In this document: positions 42,148 through 51,368 of the stretch, piece by piece | Layout: each line of letters opens with the position of its first letter | Position numbering within the stretch: the stretch's first letter is position 1 | DNA from: Tardiphaga sp. P9-11 | GTDB lineage: Bacteria > Pseudomonadota > Alphaproteobacteria > Rhizobiales > Xanthobacteraceae | NCBI RefSeq assembly: GCF_008329525.1 | Contig: NZ_NPKQ01000006.1 | Span: 1 to 64,000 of the forward strand | Length of the DNA: 64,000 nt | Direction of reading: 5' to 3' | Notes under the pieces: generated by a model | The model's database searches: none | What the model was told of the DNA's origin: nothing | The model's input: only the letters and a program-made list of their open reading frames with translations | Made by a program: the position numbers and the translations under genes

Positions 42148-42932
42148 TGGCGTGAATTCGATGCATCGGGCTTCCACACCAGCAATCGTTTCTCGACTAT
42201 CGACACGAAAATATCGATGACGATCACAAAGGCCGAAAGCACGAACATCCCCGCGAAGACGCCGGCCACATCGAACGTACCCTCCGCCTGCTGGATCACG
42301 TAACCCAGCCCCGCCGCCGAGCCGAGATATTCGCCGACCACCGCACCGACGACGGCAAAGCCCACCGCGGTGTGCAGCGACGAGAACATCCACGACAGCG
42401 CCGATGGCCAGAAAACATGGCGCATCAACTGCCGCTCGCTCATGCCCAGCATGCGGCCATTGGCAAGCACCGTCGGCGAGACTTCCTTGACCCCCTGATA
42501 GACGTTGAAGAATACGATGAAGAACACCAGCGTGACGCCGAGCGCCACTTTCGACCAGATGCCGAGGCCGAGCCACAGCGCAAAGATCGGCGCCAGCACC
42601 ACGCGCGGCAGCGCATTGGCCATCTTCACGTAGGGATCGAATATCGCGGCCAGCCGCGGCTGGCGCGCGAACCAGAAGCCGATCAGCACACCCAGTGTCG
42701 AGCCGATAACAAAGGCCAGCACCGACTCGAGCAGCGTGATGCCAAGATGCTTCCAGATGATCCCGCTGGCGAACCAGCTGTAGATCTGGCTGCCGACATC
42801 CCAGGGATTTGAGAAGAAGAACGGCGGCAGCAGAATGCGGCCCAACACCGGCACGGTGGTGAGCAGGTGCCACAGTCCGATGACGACCACGGCGACGAGC
42901 ACCTGACACAGCAGCAATACAGGACGCGTCAT
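42144..42932 (-). CDS. ABC transporter permease, nitrate/sulfonate/taurine type
   Basis: 262 residues, six membrane segments (VLLLCQVLVAVVVIGLWHLL; ESVLAFVIGSTLGVLIGFWF; VALGVTLVFFIVFFNVYQGV). The EAA-type loop with MLGMSERQLMRHVFWPSAL contacts the ATPase. Its start overlaps the ATPase stop (ATGA). It is the membrane channel for the nearby SsuA-like binding protein by family logic. Confidence 0.9.
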   Translation of the reverse strand: MTRPVLLLCQVLVAVVVIGLWHLLTTVPVLGRILLPPFFFSNPWDVGSQIYSWFASGIIWKHLGITLLESVLAFVIGSTLGVLIGFWFARQPRLAAIFDPYVKMANALPRVVLAPIFALWLGLGIWSKVALGVTLVFFIVFFNVYQGVKEVSPTVLANGRMLGMSERQLMRHVFWPSALSWMFSSLHTAVGFAVVGAVVGEYLGSAAGLGYVIQQAEGTFDVAGVFAGMFVLSAFVIVIDIFVSIVEKRLLVWKPDASNSRH

Positions 42933-43762
42933 GACACGGCTCCCATGCCAGCCGACTGCGCATAGCCCTTCATCACTTCGTCCTTCAGCACGCTCCAGAT
43001 CTCGCGATGAAGCGCATGAAATTCCTTGTCGAGCCGCACTTCGAAAATATCGCGCGGTCGCGACAGTGGCACCTTCCAGTCGCCGATGATGCGCGAGCCC
43101 GGCCCCGCCGACATGATGACGACCCGGTCGGCCAGCGCGATCGCCTCTTCGAGATCGTGGGTGACGAACAGCACCGCCTTGCGATCTTTCGTCCACAGAT
43201 CCAGCAGCAGATTGCCCATGATCTGCCGGGTCTGCGCATCGAGCGGGCCGAACGGCTCGTCCATCAGCAGGATTTTCGGATTGCGGATCAGCACCTGCGC
43301 AAGACCGACGCGCTTGCGCTGACCGCCCGACAGCATATGCGGATAGCGCCCGGCGAAGGCGCCGAGACCGACGGAGGTCAACCACTCCTGCGCACGCGCC
43401 CGCGCCTCGTCTCGCGTGACGCCCGCGATCTCCAGCCCGATGGCGACATTGTCCAGTGCAGTCTTCCAGGGAAACAGCGCATCGGCCTGAAACAGGTAAC
43501 CGGCCTGTGCGTTCAGTCCGCCCAGCGACTGACCAAATATCCTGACAGCACCGGAGGCTGGCGCCAGCAGGCCGGCAGCGACATTAAGCAAGGTGGATTT
43601 GCCGCAGCCGGTCGGCCCGACAATGGCAACAAACTCGCCATCCGCGACCCGGAGCGTCGCCTGCTCCACCGCCGTATAGACGCGGTTCTCGGCAATACCG
43701 AACGCCACCGTCGCGTCGTCAAGCGCCACCGCCATCGATGTCGCGGCCTCACCTGCCTGCAC
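42929..43762 (-). CDS. ABC transporter ATP-binding protein, nitrate/sulfonate/taurine type
   Basis: 277 residues. Walker A is VGPTGCGKSTLLNVAAGLL, the Q-loop lies in GYLFQADALFPWKTALDNVA, the signature is LSGGQRKRVGLAQVL and Walker B ILLMDEPFGPLDAQTRQ, with the H-loop FVTHDLEEAIALADR. It energises the permease encoded next. GTG 43762 and ATG 43735 are both possible starts. It is divergent from the OpuC-like operon, with ~110 bp between starts. Confidence 0.92.
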   Translation of the reverse strand: MQAGEAATSMAVALDDATVAFGIAENRVYTAVEQATLRVADGEFVAIVGPTGCGKSTLLNVAAGLLAPASGAVRIFGQSLGGLNAQAGYLFQADALFPWKTALDNVAIGLEIAGVTRDEARARAQEWLTSVGLGAFAGRYPHMLSGGQRKRVGLAQVLIRNPKILLMDEPFGPLDAQTRQIMGNLLLDLWTKDRKAVLFVTHDLEEAIALADRVVIMSAGPGSRIIGDWKVPLSRPRDIFEVRLDKEFHALHREIWSVLKDEVMKGYAQSAGMGAVS

Positions 43763-43872
43763 GCGCGTTCCCCAAAGTGTTTCTGTTCCAGCACTGGCTT
43801 AGCGCTGGAGGGCGGACAATTCAACGTCTGGGCCGAGCTTGGTGGGTTGCCACGGCTGTGATAGTCCGGGAT

Positions 43873-44679
43873 ATGACCTCCGCCCCGCCCCTGATCGCCT
43901 TCCAGCATGTAAGCAAGAGCTTCGACGGCCGCGCTATCAAAGCCGTCGATGACGTTTCGCTCGATGTCACGGAGGGTGAGTTCCTCGCGATCGTGGGCGG
44001 CTCCGGCTCCGGCAAGACCACGCTGATGCGGCTGGTCAACCGGCTGATCGCGCCGAACAGCGGCAAGATCATCATCGCCAGCGAGGACGTCGCGCAGGTC
44101 GATCCCATCGAACTGCGGCGGCGCATCGGCTACGTGTTCCAGAGTGGCGGGTTGTTTCCGCATATGAGCATCGCCGACAATATCGGCATCACGCCCAGAC
44201 TGCTCGGCACGCCCCCCAGGGAGATCGCTGCACGTGTCGATGAACTGCTGGATCTCGTGCGCCTCGATCGCACGCAGCATCGCGATCGCTTACCGCATGA
44301 ACTCTCCGGCGGCCAGCGCCAGCGCGTGGGCGTTGCACGCGCTCTCGCCGCGAAACCGCGCATCGTGCTGATGGATGAACCATTTGGCGCGCTCGACCCG
44401 CTGACCCGCGATGCGCTGGGCGACGACTACCGCGCGCTGCATCGCGGCCTCGGCCTCACCACCATCATGATCACCCATGACATGACGGAAGCGATCCTGC
44501 TCGCGGATCGTATCGCGGTGATGCGCTCCGGAAAACTGCTCGCGGAAGGCACGCCCACTGAGTTGTCCGAAAGCACCGATCCCTATGTCGGCGAGTTGCT
44601 GGGTACGCCGCGCCGGCAAGCTGAACGACTTCAAATGTTGCTGCCGAAAGACGACGCAGCGCGCAGCAGCGCGCCATGA
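43873..44679 (+). CDS. compatible-solute (glycine betaine/choline) ABC importer ATPase, OpuCA/OsmV-like
   Basis: 268 residues. Walker A is VGGSGSGKTTLMRLVNRL; DPIELRRRIGYVFQSGGLFP HMSIADNI is the OpuA/OpuC-type Q-loop. The signature is LSGGQRQRVGVARAL and Walker B RIVLMDEPFGALDPLTRD, with MITHDMTEAILLADRIAVM. There is no CBS pair, so it is shorter than many OpuCA proteins. The last four bases overlap the permease-binding fusion gene (ATGA), a two-gene operon. Confidence 0.88.
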   Translation: MTSAPPLIAFQHVSKSFDGRAIKAVDDVSLDVTEGEFLAIVGGSGSGKTTLMRLVNRLIAPNSGKIIIASEDVAQVDPIELRRRIGYVFQSGGLFPHMSIADNIGITPRLLGTPPREIAARVDELLDLVRLDRTQHRDRLPHELSGGQRQRVGVARALAAKPRIVLMDEPFGALDPLTRDALGDDYRALHRGLGLTTIMITHDMTEAILLADRIAVMRSGKLLAEGTPTELSESTDPYVGELLGTPRRQAERLQMLLPKDDAARSSAP

Positions 44680-46235
44680 GCCTGTTCAGCGATCCACGCT
44701 GGAGCGACGCGCTCGGGCATCTGCCGGACTATCTCGGCAATCATGTCCGTGTCAGCCTTGCAGCGCTGGCGCTCGGCCTCATCATGAGCCTGCCGCTGGC
44801 GATCGTCGCACGGCACCGGCCGGTGCTGCGCGGCGCCCTGCTCGGCCTCGCCAGCATCGTGCAGACGGTCCCCGGCCTCGCACTGCTGGCACTGTTCTAC
44901 CCGCTGCTGCTCGCGCTTGCGGCGCTGTCGCTGCAATATCTCGGCGCCAGCTTCTCGGCCTTCGGCTTCCTGCCGGCTGTACTGGCGCTGGCGCTCTATT
45001 CGATGCTGCCGGTGCTGCGCAACACCATCACCGGATTGAATGGCGTCGATCCAGCATTGACCGAGGCGGCTCAAGGCGTCGGCATGACGCCGCGGCAATC
45101 GCTGACCATGGTCGAACTGCCGCTGGCATTGCCCGTCATCATGGCCGGTATCCGCACGTCGGCAGTGTGGGTCATCGGCACCGCGACGCTGTCGACGCCG
45201 ATCGGCCAGACCAGCCTCGGCAACTACATCTTTGCAGGCTTGCAGACACAGAACTGGGTTCTGGTGATCTTCGGCTGCGTCGCCGCGGCAGTGCTTGCAC
45301 TGGCCGTCGATCAATTGCTGGCGCTGATCGAGACCGGCATCCGCCTGCGCAGCCGCGTCCGGACTGCGATCGGCGTGCTCGGTATCGCGGCGCTGGTGAT
45401 CGCGACACTGGCGCCGTCCTTCGCTCACTCCGGCACACGTATCGTGGTCGGCGCCAAGACCTTCACCGAACAATACATCCTGGCCGCGCTGATGTCGCAG
45501 CGGCTGCAGGCGGTCGGCCTGCCTGCCACTACGCGGCAGGGTCTCGGCTCCAGCGTGATCTACGATGCGCTGGCCTCGGGCGATATCGATGTCTACATCG
45601 ACTATTCCGGCACGCTATGGGCCAACCAGTTTCACCGCAGCGAGATCCTGCCGCGCGAACAACTGCTGACCGAGCTGAAGACGACGCTGGCGAAAGCCAA
45701 CATCACACTGTTCGGTGAACTCGGTTTCGCCAATGCCTATGCGATTGTGATGCCGCGTGCGAAGGCGCAGGCGCTCGGGATCAAGACCGCCGCCGACCTC
45801 GCGGCGCTGAGCGGCAACATGACGATCGCCGGCGACTACGAATTCTTCTCGCGGCCGGAATGGGCCGGGCTTAAAACGGCCTATGGCCTGTCATTCAAGA
45901 CCCAGCGCACGATGCAGCCGGACTTCATGTATGCCGCCGTCGCCTCCGGCGAGGTCGACGTCATCGCCGGCTACACCAGCGACGGGCTGATCGCGAAATA
46001 CGATCTCGTGGTGCTGGACGATCCCCAACACGCGATCCCGCCCTATGACGCGATCATGCTGCTGGCGCCGAAGCGTGCGGGCGACGAGACGCTGCGTGCG
46101 GCGTTGCAGCCGCTGCTCGGCAGGATCGATCTGCCGCTGATGCGCGAGGCCAATCTCCGCGCCGCCGGGAACGATGCGACGAGTTCACCGGAGAGCGTGG
46201 CGCGGTGGATGTGGGAAAAGATCGGGAAGAAGTAA
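44676..46235 (+). CDS. fused permease and substrate-binding protein of a glycine betaine/choline-type ABC importer
   Basis: 519 residues. The first ~215 form an OpuCB-like permease (HVRVSLAALALGLIMSLPLA, TVPGLALLALFYPLLLALAA, AAQGVGMTPRQSLTMVELPL). After a last membrane segment (VLGIAALVIATLAPSFAHSG), residues ~250-519 are an OpuAC-type binding domain (IVVGAKTFTEQYILAALMSQ, IYDALASGDIDVYIDYSGTL, GEVDVIAGYTSDGLIAKYDL). The binding domain is therefore tethered to the outer face of the membrane. Fusions like this are known in the OpuC/ProWX group. The aromatic-cage residues cannot be assigned by eye, so the ligand is open. Confidence 0.9.
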   Translation: MSLFSDPRWSDALGHLPDYLGNHVRVSLAALALGLIMSLPLAIVARHRPVLRGALLGLASIVQTVPGLALLALFYPLLLALAALSLQYLGASFSAFGFLPAVLALALYSMLPVLRNTITGLNGVDPALTEAAQGVGMTPRQSLTMVELPLALPVIMAGIRTSAVWVIGTATLSTPIGQTSLGNYIFAGLQTQNWVLVIFGCVAAAVLALAVDQLLALIETGIRLRSRVRTAIGVLGIAALVIATLAPSFAHSGTRIVVGAKTFTEQYILAALMSQRLQAVGLPATTRQGLGSSVIYDALASGDIDVYIDYSGTLWANQFHRSEILPREQLLTELKTTLAKANITLFGELGFANAYAIVMPRAKAQALGIKTAADLAALSGNMTIAGDYEFFSRPEWAGLKTAYGLSFKTQRTMQPDFMYAAVASGEVDVIAGYTSDGLIAKYDLVVLDDPQHAIPPYDAIMLLAPKRAGDETLRAALQPLLGRIDLPLMREANLRAAGNDATSSPESVARWMWEKIGKK

Positions 46236-46306
46236 CACTTCTCTTCCCCTCTTCCCGTGCGAAGCGAAGCTTCGCTAGGCGGGAGAGCGAAAGAGAAGGA
46301 AGCGCA

Positions 46307-48013
46307 TTACAAATTCTTGATCATCCCCGCATCGATCAACAGGCGATTGAACCGTCGCGCTTCCGCGCCGTCCTTGCAGGCGTAAAACAGTCCCTTGCAG
46401 CGGAGCATGATCTTCTTCTGCTCCTCGAAGGACGGGTCAAGCGGAATGCCCGCGGCCTCCTGAATGACCAGCGGCAGATACGGCCCGTCGATCGTGTCCA
46501 TCACCGTCGCGCTCTTCACCGGTTCGAAATTGATCGCGTCGATGGCGTAATAGGTCGCGTAGTAGCGCGGGTCGTAACTCTGCAGCTTCTTGCCGAGGCC
46601 CGCTTCATCCATGTTGGGATCGAGAATGCCCGGCGCGAATTCCGGCTGATGGTCGCCATAACGTACGATCAGGAACGGCTGCGCTGGAAACTGCTTCTTC
46701 AGCTTCGCGACGAAGGCTCCGTAGTGATCGACGCTCATGGCCTGCCGACGCAGATATTCATCAACCACCGGCACGTTGCCGGGCGCGCGCCAGCCGGGCG
46801 TCATGTCGGGGCGGAATTTGGTTTCCCACGGAAAGTGATTGGCGGCGAGATAGACAAATATGAACAGCGGATTGGTCGGCGGCTGCTCGGCCATCAGGCG
46901 CGCCGCTGAATCGTAGAAGAAGCTGTCGGGCTCAACGCCCTTCGCGCCGAGATCCTTGGCATCCAGAAAACGCTCGACGCCGGTGGTGGTCTGGAAGCTG
47001 CGCGCGCTCATGAAGGCGCCGAAGGCCGGATAGAGTGAGATCGTGCTGTAGCCGCAGCGGCGCAGCGCCAATGGCAATCCGCGCTCGACGCGGCCCGAAG
47101 CAATACGCGTGACGAAATAGGAGAACGGCCCGAACGAGCGCGACGAGAGTCCGGCCAGTACGTTGTATTCGGTGAACCAGCTCGGCCCGCCATTGCTCTC
47201 GGCGAGAAATTTGCGCGCCTTGCCATCCCATGAATTGAAGTGACTGCCATAGCCTTTCGGCGTTTTCACGCCGGCGGCCTGACGGATGTCGAAGGACGAC
47301 TCGTCATGCACCATGATGATGTGCGGACGACGTCCCGCCGGATGGCAGGAATCCTCCAGCGGCAGCTTCAGCCGCTCGGTGATGACCGCGTCGGACTCCA
47401 TGAAACCGTGGCTGCTGAAGTCCGACACGGCGGTGACGCCCGAGCGCGCGAATTTCGACAGATAGCCGTCATCGTAATAGCCGCGCCAGGCTTCATCGGG
47501 CCAGACCAACGCATAGCCAGTCAATGCGGCAAGACCGGCCATCAGCGCGGCCAGCGCCGGCATCCGCCGGATGCGGAACGGATCGAGCCACCACAGCGCA
47601 TACATCAACGGCAGCACCAACACGGCGGCGCCAATGGCGGACCAGCGCAGGTTCGGAAAGATCGTGAACAGGAAGGCCGCGGTGTCGCGGTCGATCACCA
47701 TCAGGTCGACGAAGTTCGCGGTCATCTGGACCACATCGTGCTTCAGCCGCGACAGCAGCACGAGGATGACGACCAAGGTCAGCGACAGCGCTCCCGAAAG
47801 CGCGGGACGGCGCAGCAGCGCAATCCAGAAGCAATTGAGGATGGCCCAGGCCAGCACGAAGCCTACCCGGCCGACCAGATCGGTCTCGGTCTGAACCATC
47901 ACCAGCAGCGCGCCGAAATGCGGCGCAGCCACGGCCAACAGCCGCCACACGCTGGTCGGCGCGGCGACAGCAGTTGTCGAGACGCTGGGTACTGGATTGA
48001 GCGGAGGCGCCAT
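46307..48013 (-). CDS. membrane sulfatase-fold (LTA synthase-like) transferase, copy 1
   Basis: About 568 residues. Five N-terminal membrane segments (GRVGFVLAWAILNCFWIALL; LSLTLVVILVLLSRL; IGAAVLVLPLMYALWWL) lead to a periplasmic alkaline-phosphatase-superfamily domain. Metal and catalytic motifs are IIMVHDESSFDIRQ, GGPSWFTEYNVLAGLSSRSF, YLAANHFPWETKF and IVRYGDHQPEF. Relatives transfer phosphoglycerol or phosphoethanolamine to lipids or glucans. Copy 2 lies directly upstream (48204-49949). ATG 48013 is chosen because it stands exactly 78 bases from a block conserved between both copies; the frame's first ATG (48103) is inside that block. Confidence 0.85.
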   Translation of the reverse strand: MAPPLNPVPSVSTTAVAAPTSVWRLLAVAAPHFGALLVMVQTETDLVGRVGFVLAWAILNCFWIALLRRPALSGALSLTLVVILVLLSRLKHDVVQMTANFVDLMVIDRDTAAFLFTIFPNLRWSAIGAAVLVLPLMYALWWLDPFRIRRMPALAALMAGLAALTGYALVWPDEAWRGYYDDGYLSKFARSGVTAVSDFSSHGFMESDAVITERLKLPLEDSCHPAGRRPHIIMVHDESSFDIRQAAGVKTPKGYGSHFNSWDGKARKFLAESNGGPSWFTEYNVLAGLSSRSFGPFSYFVTRIASGRVERGLPLALRRCGYSTISLYPAFGAFMSARSFQTTTGVERFLDAKDLGAKGVEPDSFFYDSAARLMAEQPPTNPLFIFVYLAANHFPWETKFRPDMTPGWRAPGNVPVVDEYLRRQAMSVDHYGAFVAKLKKQFPAQPFLIVRYGDHQPEFAPGILDPNMDEAGLGKKLQSYDPRYYATYYAIDAINFEPVKSATVMDTIDGPYLPLVIQEAAGIPLDPSFEEQKKIMLRCKGLFYACKDGAEARRFNRLLIDAGMIKNL

Positions 48014-48090
48014 GGTGGCACGCAACACCACCGGCGAGGCCTCGGGCCTGGGCTGGCGACGGCCAGAAGGCGCATGTCGCAGCCGGAAAC

Positions 48091-48140
48091 TGCGGTATGT
48101 CATAAAACTGTAATGGACTGGTCATGAACGAGCAATGAAA
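48091..48140. promoter_or_regulatory. conserved 50 bp upstream block of the sulfatase-fold gene, copy 1
   Basis: It aligns without gaps, at about 80% identity, with 50027-50076 in front of copy 2, and both blocks begin 78 bases upstream of the ATG. It contains TGTCAT-AAAA-CTGTAAT (48098-48114), close to a Pho box (CTGTCAT-N4-CTGTCAT) although oriented against the gene. On the gene strand it has TTCAT-N6-TTCAT at 11 bp spacing. It is probably the site of an OmpR/PhoB-family regulator. Confidence 0.5.
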
Positions 48141-48203
48141 TTGCTCGAACGGGGTCCCCGGAACAGGCAGGCACCCGCCCTCACCCGTTGCAGCCCGGCT
48201 GGC

Positions 48204-49949
48204 TCAGAGATCCTTGATCAGCCCTGCATCGATCAGCCAGCGATTGAACCGGCTGGCTTCATCCCCGCTTTTGCAGCCGTAGAACACGCCCTTGCAGCGA
48301 AGCATGATCTTCTTCTGCTCGACAAAGGACGGATCGAGCGGCACGCGCGCGGCCTCTTGCACCATGAGCGGCAGATAGGCGGCGTCCAGCACCGGCAGCG
48401 CCGATGCCTGTTCGGGTCGGTAGTTCAGCGCGTCGATGGCGTAGTAGGTCGCGTAGTACCTGACATCATGCGTCATGATCCGGTCGGCAAGCTGCCGCTG
48501 CGGCAGATCGGGCTCCAGCAGTTTCTGCGCGATCGCCGGCTGGTGATCGCCGAACCGCACCAGCAGGAACGGCTCGGTCGGATGATCCTTCTTCAGCTGC
48601 GCGACAAAGGCCTTGTAGTCCGCAGCCGTCATCGCCTGACGGCGGATATATTCGTCCACCTCGGCCGTATTGCCCGGCGCCTGCCAGCCGGCCGGCGTCA
48701 GGTCGTCGCGATAAATCGAGGTCCACGGGAAATGATTGGCAGTGAGATAAACCAGCACGAAGATCGGCTGGTCGGTCTTGCTCTCGCGTGCGATGAGATC
48801 CCTAGCCTGATCGAAATAGAACCTGTCGGGCTGCATGTCCTCGTTGACGCCCATCGCCGCCATGTCGATGAAACCGTCGATGCCGGCACCCTCTTGGAAG
48901 CTGCGGGCGCTGAGGAAATTGCCGTAGGTCGGATAGAGCGAGAAGGTCTTGTAGCCGCAGCTCTGCAGCGCCTGCGGCAGGCCGCGCGAGATCTTTCCGG
49001 CGGCGATGCGCGTCACATAGAATTTCAGGGCACCGAAGGAGCGCGCAGAGAGCCCGGTGAAGATGTTGAACTCGGTGTACCAGGTCGGGCCGCCGCTGGA
49101 CTCGGTGATCAACGCGCGCTGCTGCCCATCCGACGACTTGAAGTTATCGTGATAGCCGGCCGGCACCTTGATGCCGGGCGCCGCCGAAATGTCGAAGGAC
49201 GACTCGTCGAGCACCATCACGATGTTCGGCCGCTTTACGTCGGGCTCGCAGGTGGTCATCGGCGATGCCAGCGCCGAGCTCACGAGGCTCTTGGAATCCG
49301 CCTCGATCCAGCCTGTCGCCGTCAGATGCGAGACCGAGACGACGCCCGAACGCGCCAGATTGGAAATGTGATTGACGCCCTGGAACGGCTCCCACGGCTT
49401 TTCGGGATTGGCCGCCGAAAGTCCGACGATCCCCGCCAGGCAGACGCCCGCACAGGCCAGCGCCGTGCGGCGACGCAGGCGGAACGGATCGGCGCGCCAG
49501 ATCAGCCACAGGATCGGCAGCGCGACGGCGGCGGCGATCAGCAGCCAGGTGCGCAGTTGCGGGAAGATCGAATGCAGGAACGAGATCGTGTCGCGATCGA
49601 TGATCAGGAAATCCAGAAAGGTCAGCGTCAGTTGCGTGATGCCAAATTTGAACTGCGACAGCACGATCAGCACCGTGACCAGCAGCAGCGACAGCATCGC
49701 ACTGACGCCCGGCCGCTTGAAGAGCGCAAGGAATAGGAAATTGAGCAAGGCCAAGGTCAACAGAGCCAGCGTCATGGCGAACGGGCCGTATTCGACCGAG
49801 GCCAGAACATAGATCGCGAGTACATGGATCGCAGCGATCAGCGCCGTGCGCAGCGGCCGCTGCCGAACATATTGCCAGGACGCCGCCAATCGCTCCCTGA
49901 AGCGGCGGCCGGCTTGTGCCGGAGAGACTGAGATCGACGACGGCAGCAT
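48204..49949 (-). CDS. membrane sulfatase-fold (LTA synthase-like) transferase, copy 2
   Basis: About 581 residues, clearly paralogous to the gene downstream. N-terminal membrane segments (ALIAAIHVLAIYVLASVEYG; LALLTLALLNFLFLALF; LLIAAAVALPILWLIWR) lead to a periplasmic domain with IVMVLDESSFDISAAPG, GGPTWYTEFNIFTGLSARSF, YLTANHFPWTSIY and LVRFGDHQPAI. The ends are nearly superimposable (KKIMLRCKGVFYGCKSGDEA SRFNRWLIDAG). The start at ATG 49949 is supported by the 78-base distance to the shared upstream block. The substrate is not known; retention of two diverged copies suggests related but different acceptors. Confidence 0.85.
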   Translation of the reverse strand: MLPSSISVSPAQAGRRFRERLAASWQYVRQRPLRTALIAAIHVLAIYVLASVEYGPFAMTLALLTLALLNFLFLALFKRPGVSAMLSLLLVTVLIVLSQFKFGITQLTLTFLDFLIIDRDTISFLHSIFPQLRTWLLIAAAVALPILWLIWRADPFRLRRRTALACAGVCLAGIVGLSAANPEKPWEPFQGVNHISNLARSGVVSVSHLTATGWIEADSKSLVSSALASPMTTCEPDVKRPNIVMVLDESSFDISAAPGIKVPAGYHDNFKSSDGQQRALITESSGGPTWYTEFNIFTGLSARSFGALKFYVTRIAAGKISRGLPQALQSCGYKTFSLYPTYGNFLSARSFQEGAGIDGFIDMAAMGVNEDMQPDRFYFDQARDLIARESKTDQPIFVLVYLTANHFPWTSIYRDDLTPAGWQAPGNTAEVDEYIRRQAMTAADYKAFVAQLKKDHPTEPFLLVRFGDHQPAIAQKLLEPDLPQRQLADRIMTHDVRYYATYYAIDALNYRPEQASALPVLDAAYLPLMVQEAARVPLDPSFVEQKKIMLRCKGVFYGCKSGDEASRFNRWLIDAGLIKDL

Positions 49950-50026
49950 CGCTTGCCCGCGAACACCCGGCAAGAAAACTGCCCTGTCTGGCAACGGCCA
50001 GCCGGCTCACACCGCGCCCGGACCCC

Positions 50027-50076
50027 TGCGGAATGTCACAAAACCGTATTGCAGACGTCATGAACGGACAATGAAC
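50027..50076. promoter_or_regulatory. conserved 50 bp upstream block of the sulfatase-fold gene, copy 2
   Basis: Counterpart of 48091-48140, with TGTCAC-AAAA-CCGTATT at 50034-50050 and, on the gene strand, TTCATTGTCCGTTCATGAC. The 11 bp periodic half-sites suit an OmpR/PhoB-family dimer. Confidence 0.5.
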
Positions 50077-50132
50077 CTTTCGACGCAGGCGGTGCCGGTC
50101 CGGGTGCCGCCTGCCGTCGTCATCCCTCGCCT

Positions 50133-51368
50133 CTACCGCACTGCGGTCGGCGTCTCGCCCTTGATGATCTCGCCGAAGCGCTGCCAGCGCTCGCCCTTGA
50201 AGCTCATCATCTGGAACTGGTCGATGGGCGAGAAATCGGTCGGGCTGGTGTTGACGGTCACGCCCGGTAGCAGCCCGTCGAGCTGCACGTTCCTGAGGTT
50301 GGCGGCCTGCTTCATCAGGTTTTCGTGGGTGAGGTCATCGCCGCACAGGCGCAGCGCCTCGACCATGGTCTGGGCGATGCTGTAGCCGGACAGCACGGTG
50401 CTCTCCATCGCCTTCCCCTCCGGAATGTACTTCTCGACATAGGCGTAGAACTTCTTCATGCCCGGATCGTCCTTCCACTGCGGATCGGTCGGATCCTTGG
50501 CGAAGGTTGCCGACAAAACGTTCTGCGCATTCTCGAAACCCGCTGGACGGATCACGCTGCCCAGCGACGAGCTTGCATTCGGCACGATATGCAGCGGCTT
50601 CCAGCCAAGTTCGGCGACCTTCTTGATCGACTGCGCGGCGAATTTGCCGACAGCGAAGGAGAACAGCGTATCAACGCCGGCGGACTTCAACTTGACGATT
50701 TGCGAGTCGATCGTCGGCTCGGAAACCTCATAGCTTGCCTCCATCACGATCATCGAGGACGCCTTGTCGCCGAAACCTTCCTTCAATCCCTTCAGATAAT
50801 CCTTGCCGAAATCGTCATTCTGATAGAGCACGCCGATCTTGGCATCCGGCTTCTCCTTCAGGAGATACTTCGCATAGGCCACAGCTTCGGCGTGATAGCT
50901 CGGCAGCCAGCCCATGGTCCACGGAAACTGCTTCGGATCGTTCCAGCGCGTGGCGCCGGTCGCCAGAAACAGTTGCGGCGTCTTCTTGGCGTTGACGTAT
51001 TTCTGGATCGCGGCATTCGCGGCGGTGCCGACATTACCGACGATCGCCATCACCTCGTCGCTCTCGACCAGCTTGCGCGTCTGCTCCACGGTCTTGGGCG
51101 GCGAATAGGCGTCGTCATAGCTGATGAAGACGATCTTGCGGCCATTGAGGCCGCCCTCGTCATTGATCTTCTTGAAATAGGCCGCATAGGACTTGCCGAG
51201 AATGCCGTAAGCGGATGCCGGACCGCTATAGGGCACGGTGTTGCCGATCTTGATTTCGGTGTCGCTGGCGCCGGGGCCGTATTTCTTCTGCGCCAGCACC
51301 GGGCTGGTCGCCGCCACAGAAATCGCAACCGCGAGCGCGGTCATGGCAGTTGTCGTCATACGCATCAT
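50133..51368 (-). CDS. branched-chain amino acid-type ABC substrate-binding protein (LivK-like)
   Basis: 411 residues. A signal peptide (TTTAMTALAVAISVAATSPV then LAQ) is followed by a periplasmic-binding fold type I: EIKIGNTVPYSGPASAYGIL, GRKIVFISYDDAYSPPKTVE, VGNVGTAANAAIQKYVNAKK, KIGVLYQNDDFGKDYLKGLK. AAGGAC precedes the ATG pair at 51368/51365. No LivFGHM genes are near, so it is an orphan binding protein. It follows the GntR regulator on the same strand. Ligands of such proteins range from leucine to aromatic acids. Confidence 0.9.
   Translation of the reverse strand: MMRMTTTAMTALAVAISVAATSPVLAQKKYGPGASDTEIKIGNTVPYSGPASAYGILGKSYAAYFKKINDEGGLNGRKIVFISYDDAYSPPKTVEQTRKLVESDEVMAIVGNVGTAANAAIQKYVNAKKTPQLFLATGATRWNDPKQFPWTMGWLPSYHAEAVAYAKYLLKEKPDAKIGVLYQNDDFGKDYLKGLKEGFGDKASSMIVMEASYEVSEPTIDSQIVKLKSAGVDTLFSFAVGKFAAQSIKKVAELGWKPLHIVPNASSSLGSVIRPAGFENAQNVLSATFAKDPTDPQWKDDPGMKKFYAYVEKYIPEGKAMESTVLSGYSIAQTMVEALRLCGDDLTHENLMKQAANLRNVQLDGLLPGVTVNTSPTDFSPIDQFQMMSFKGERWQRFGEIIKGETPTAVR

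Noticed and set aside
44631-45473. Minus-strand 280-codon Arg/Gln-rich frame opposite the OpuC-like fusion
   Set aside because: Typical GC-rich antisense shadow of a membrane protein.
48135-49736. Plus-strand 533-codon frame opposite sulfatase-fold copy 2
   Set aside because: Arg/His-rich antisense shadow; the minus strand carries clear catalytic motifs.
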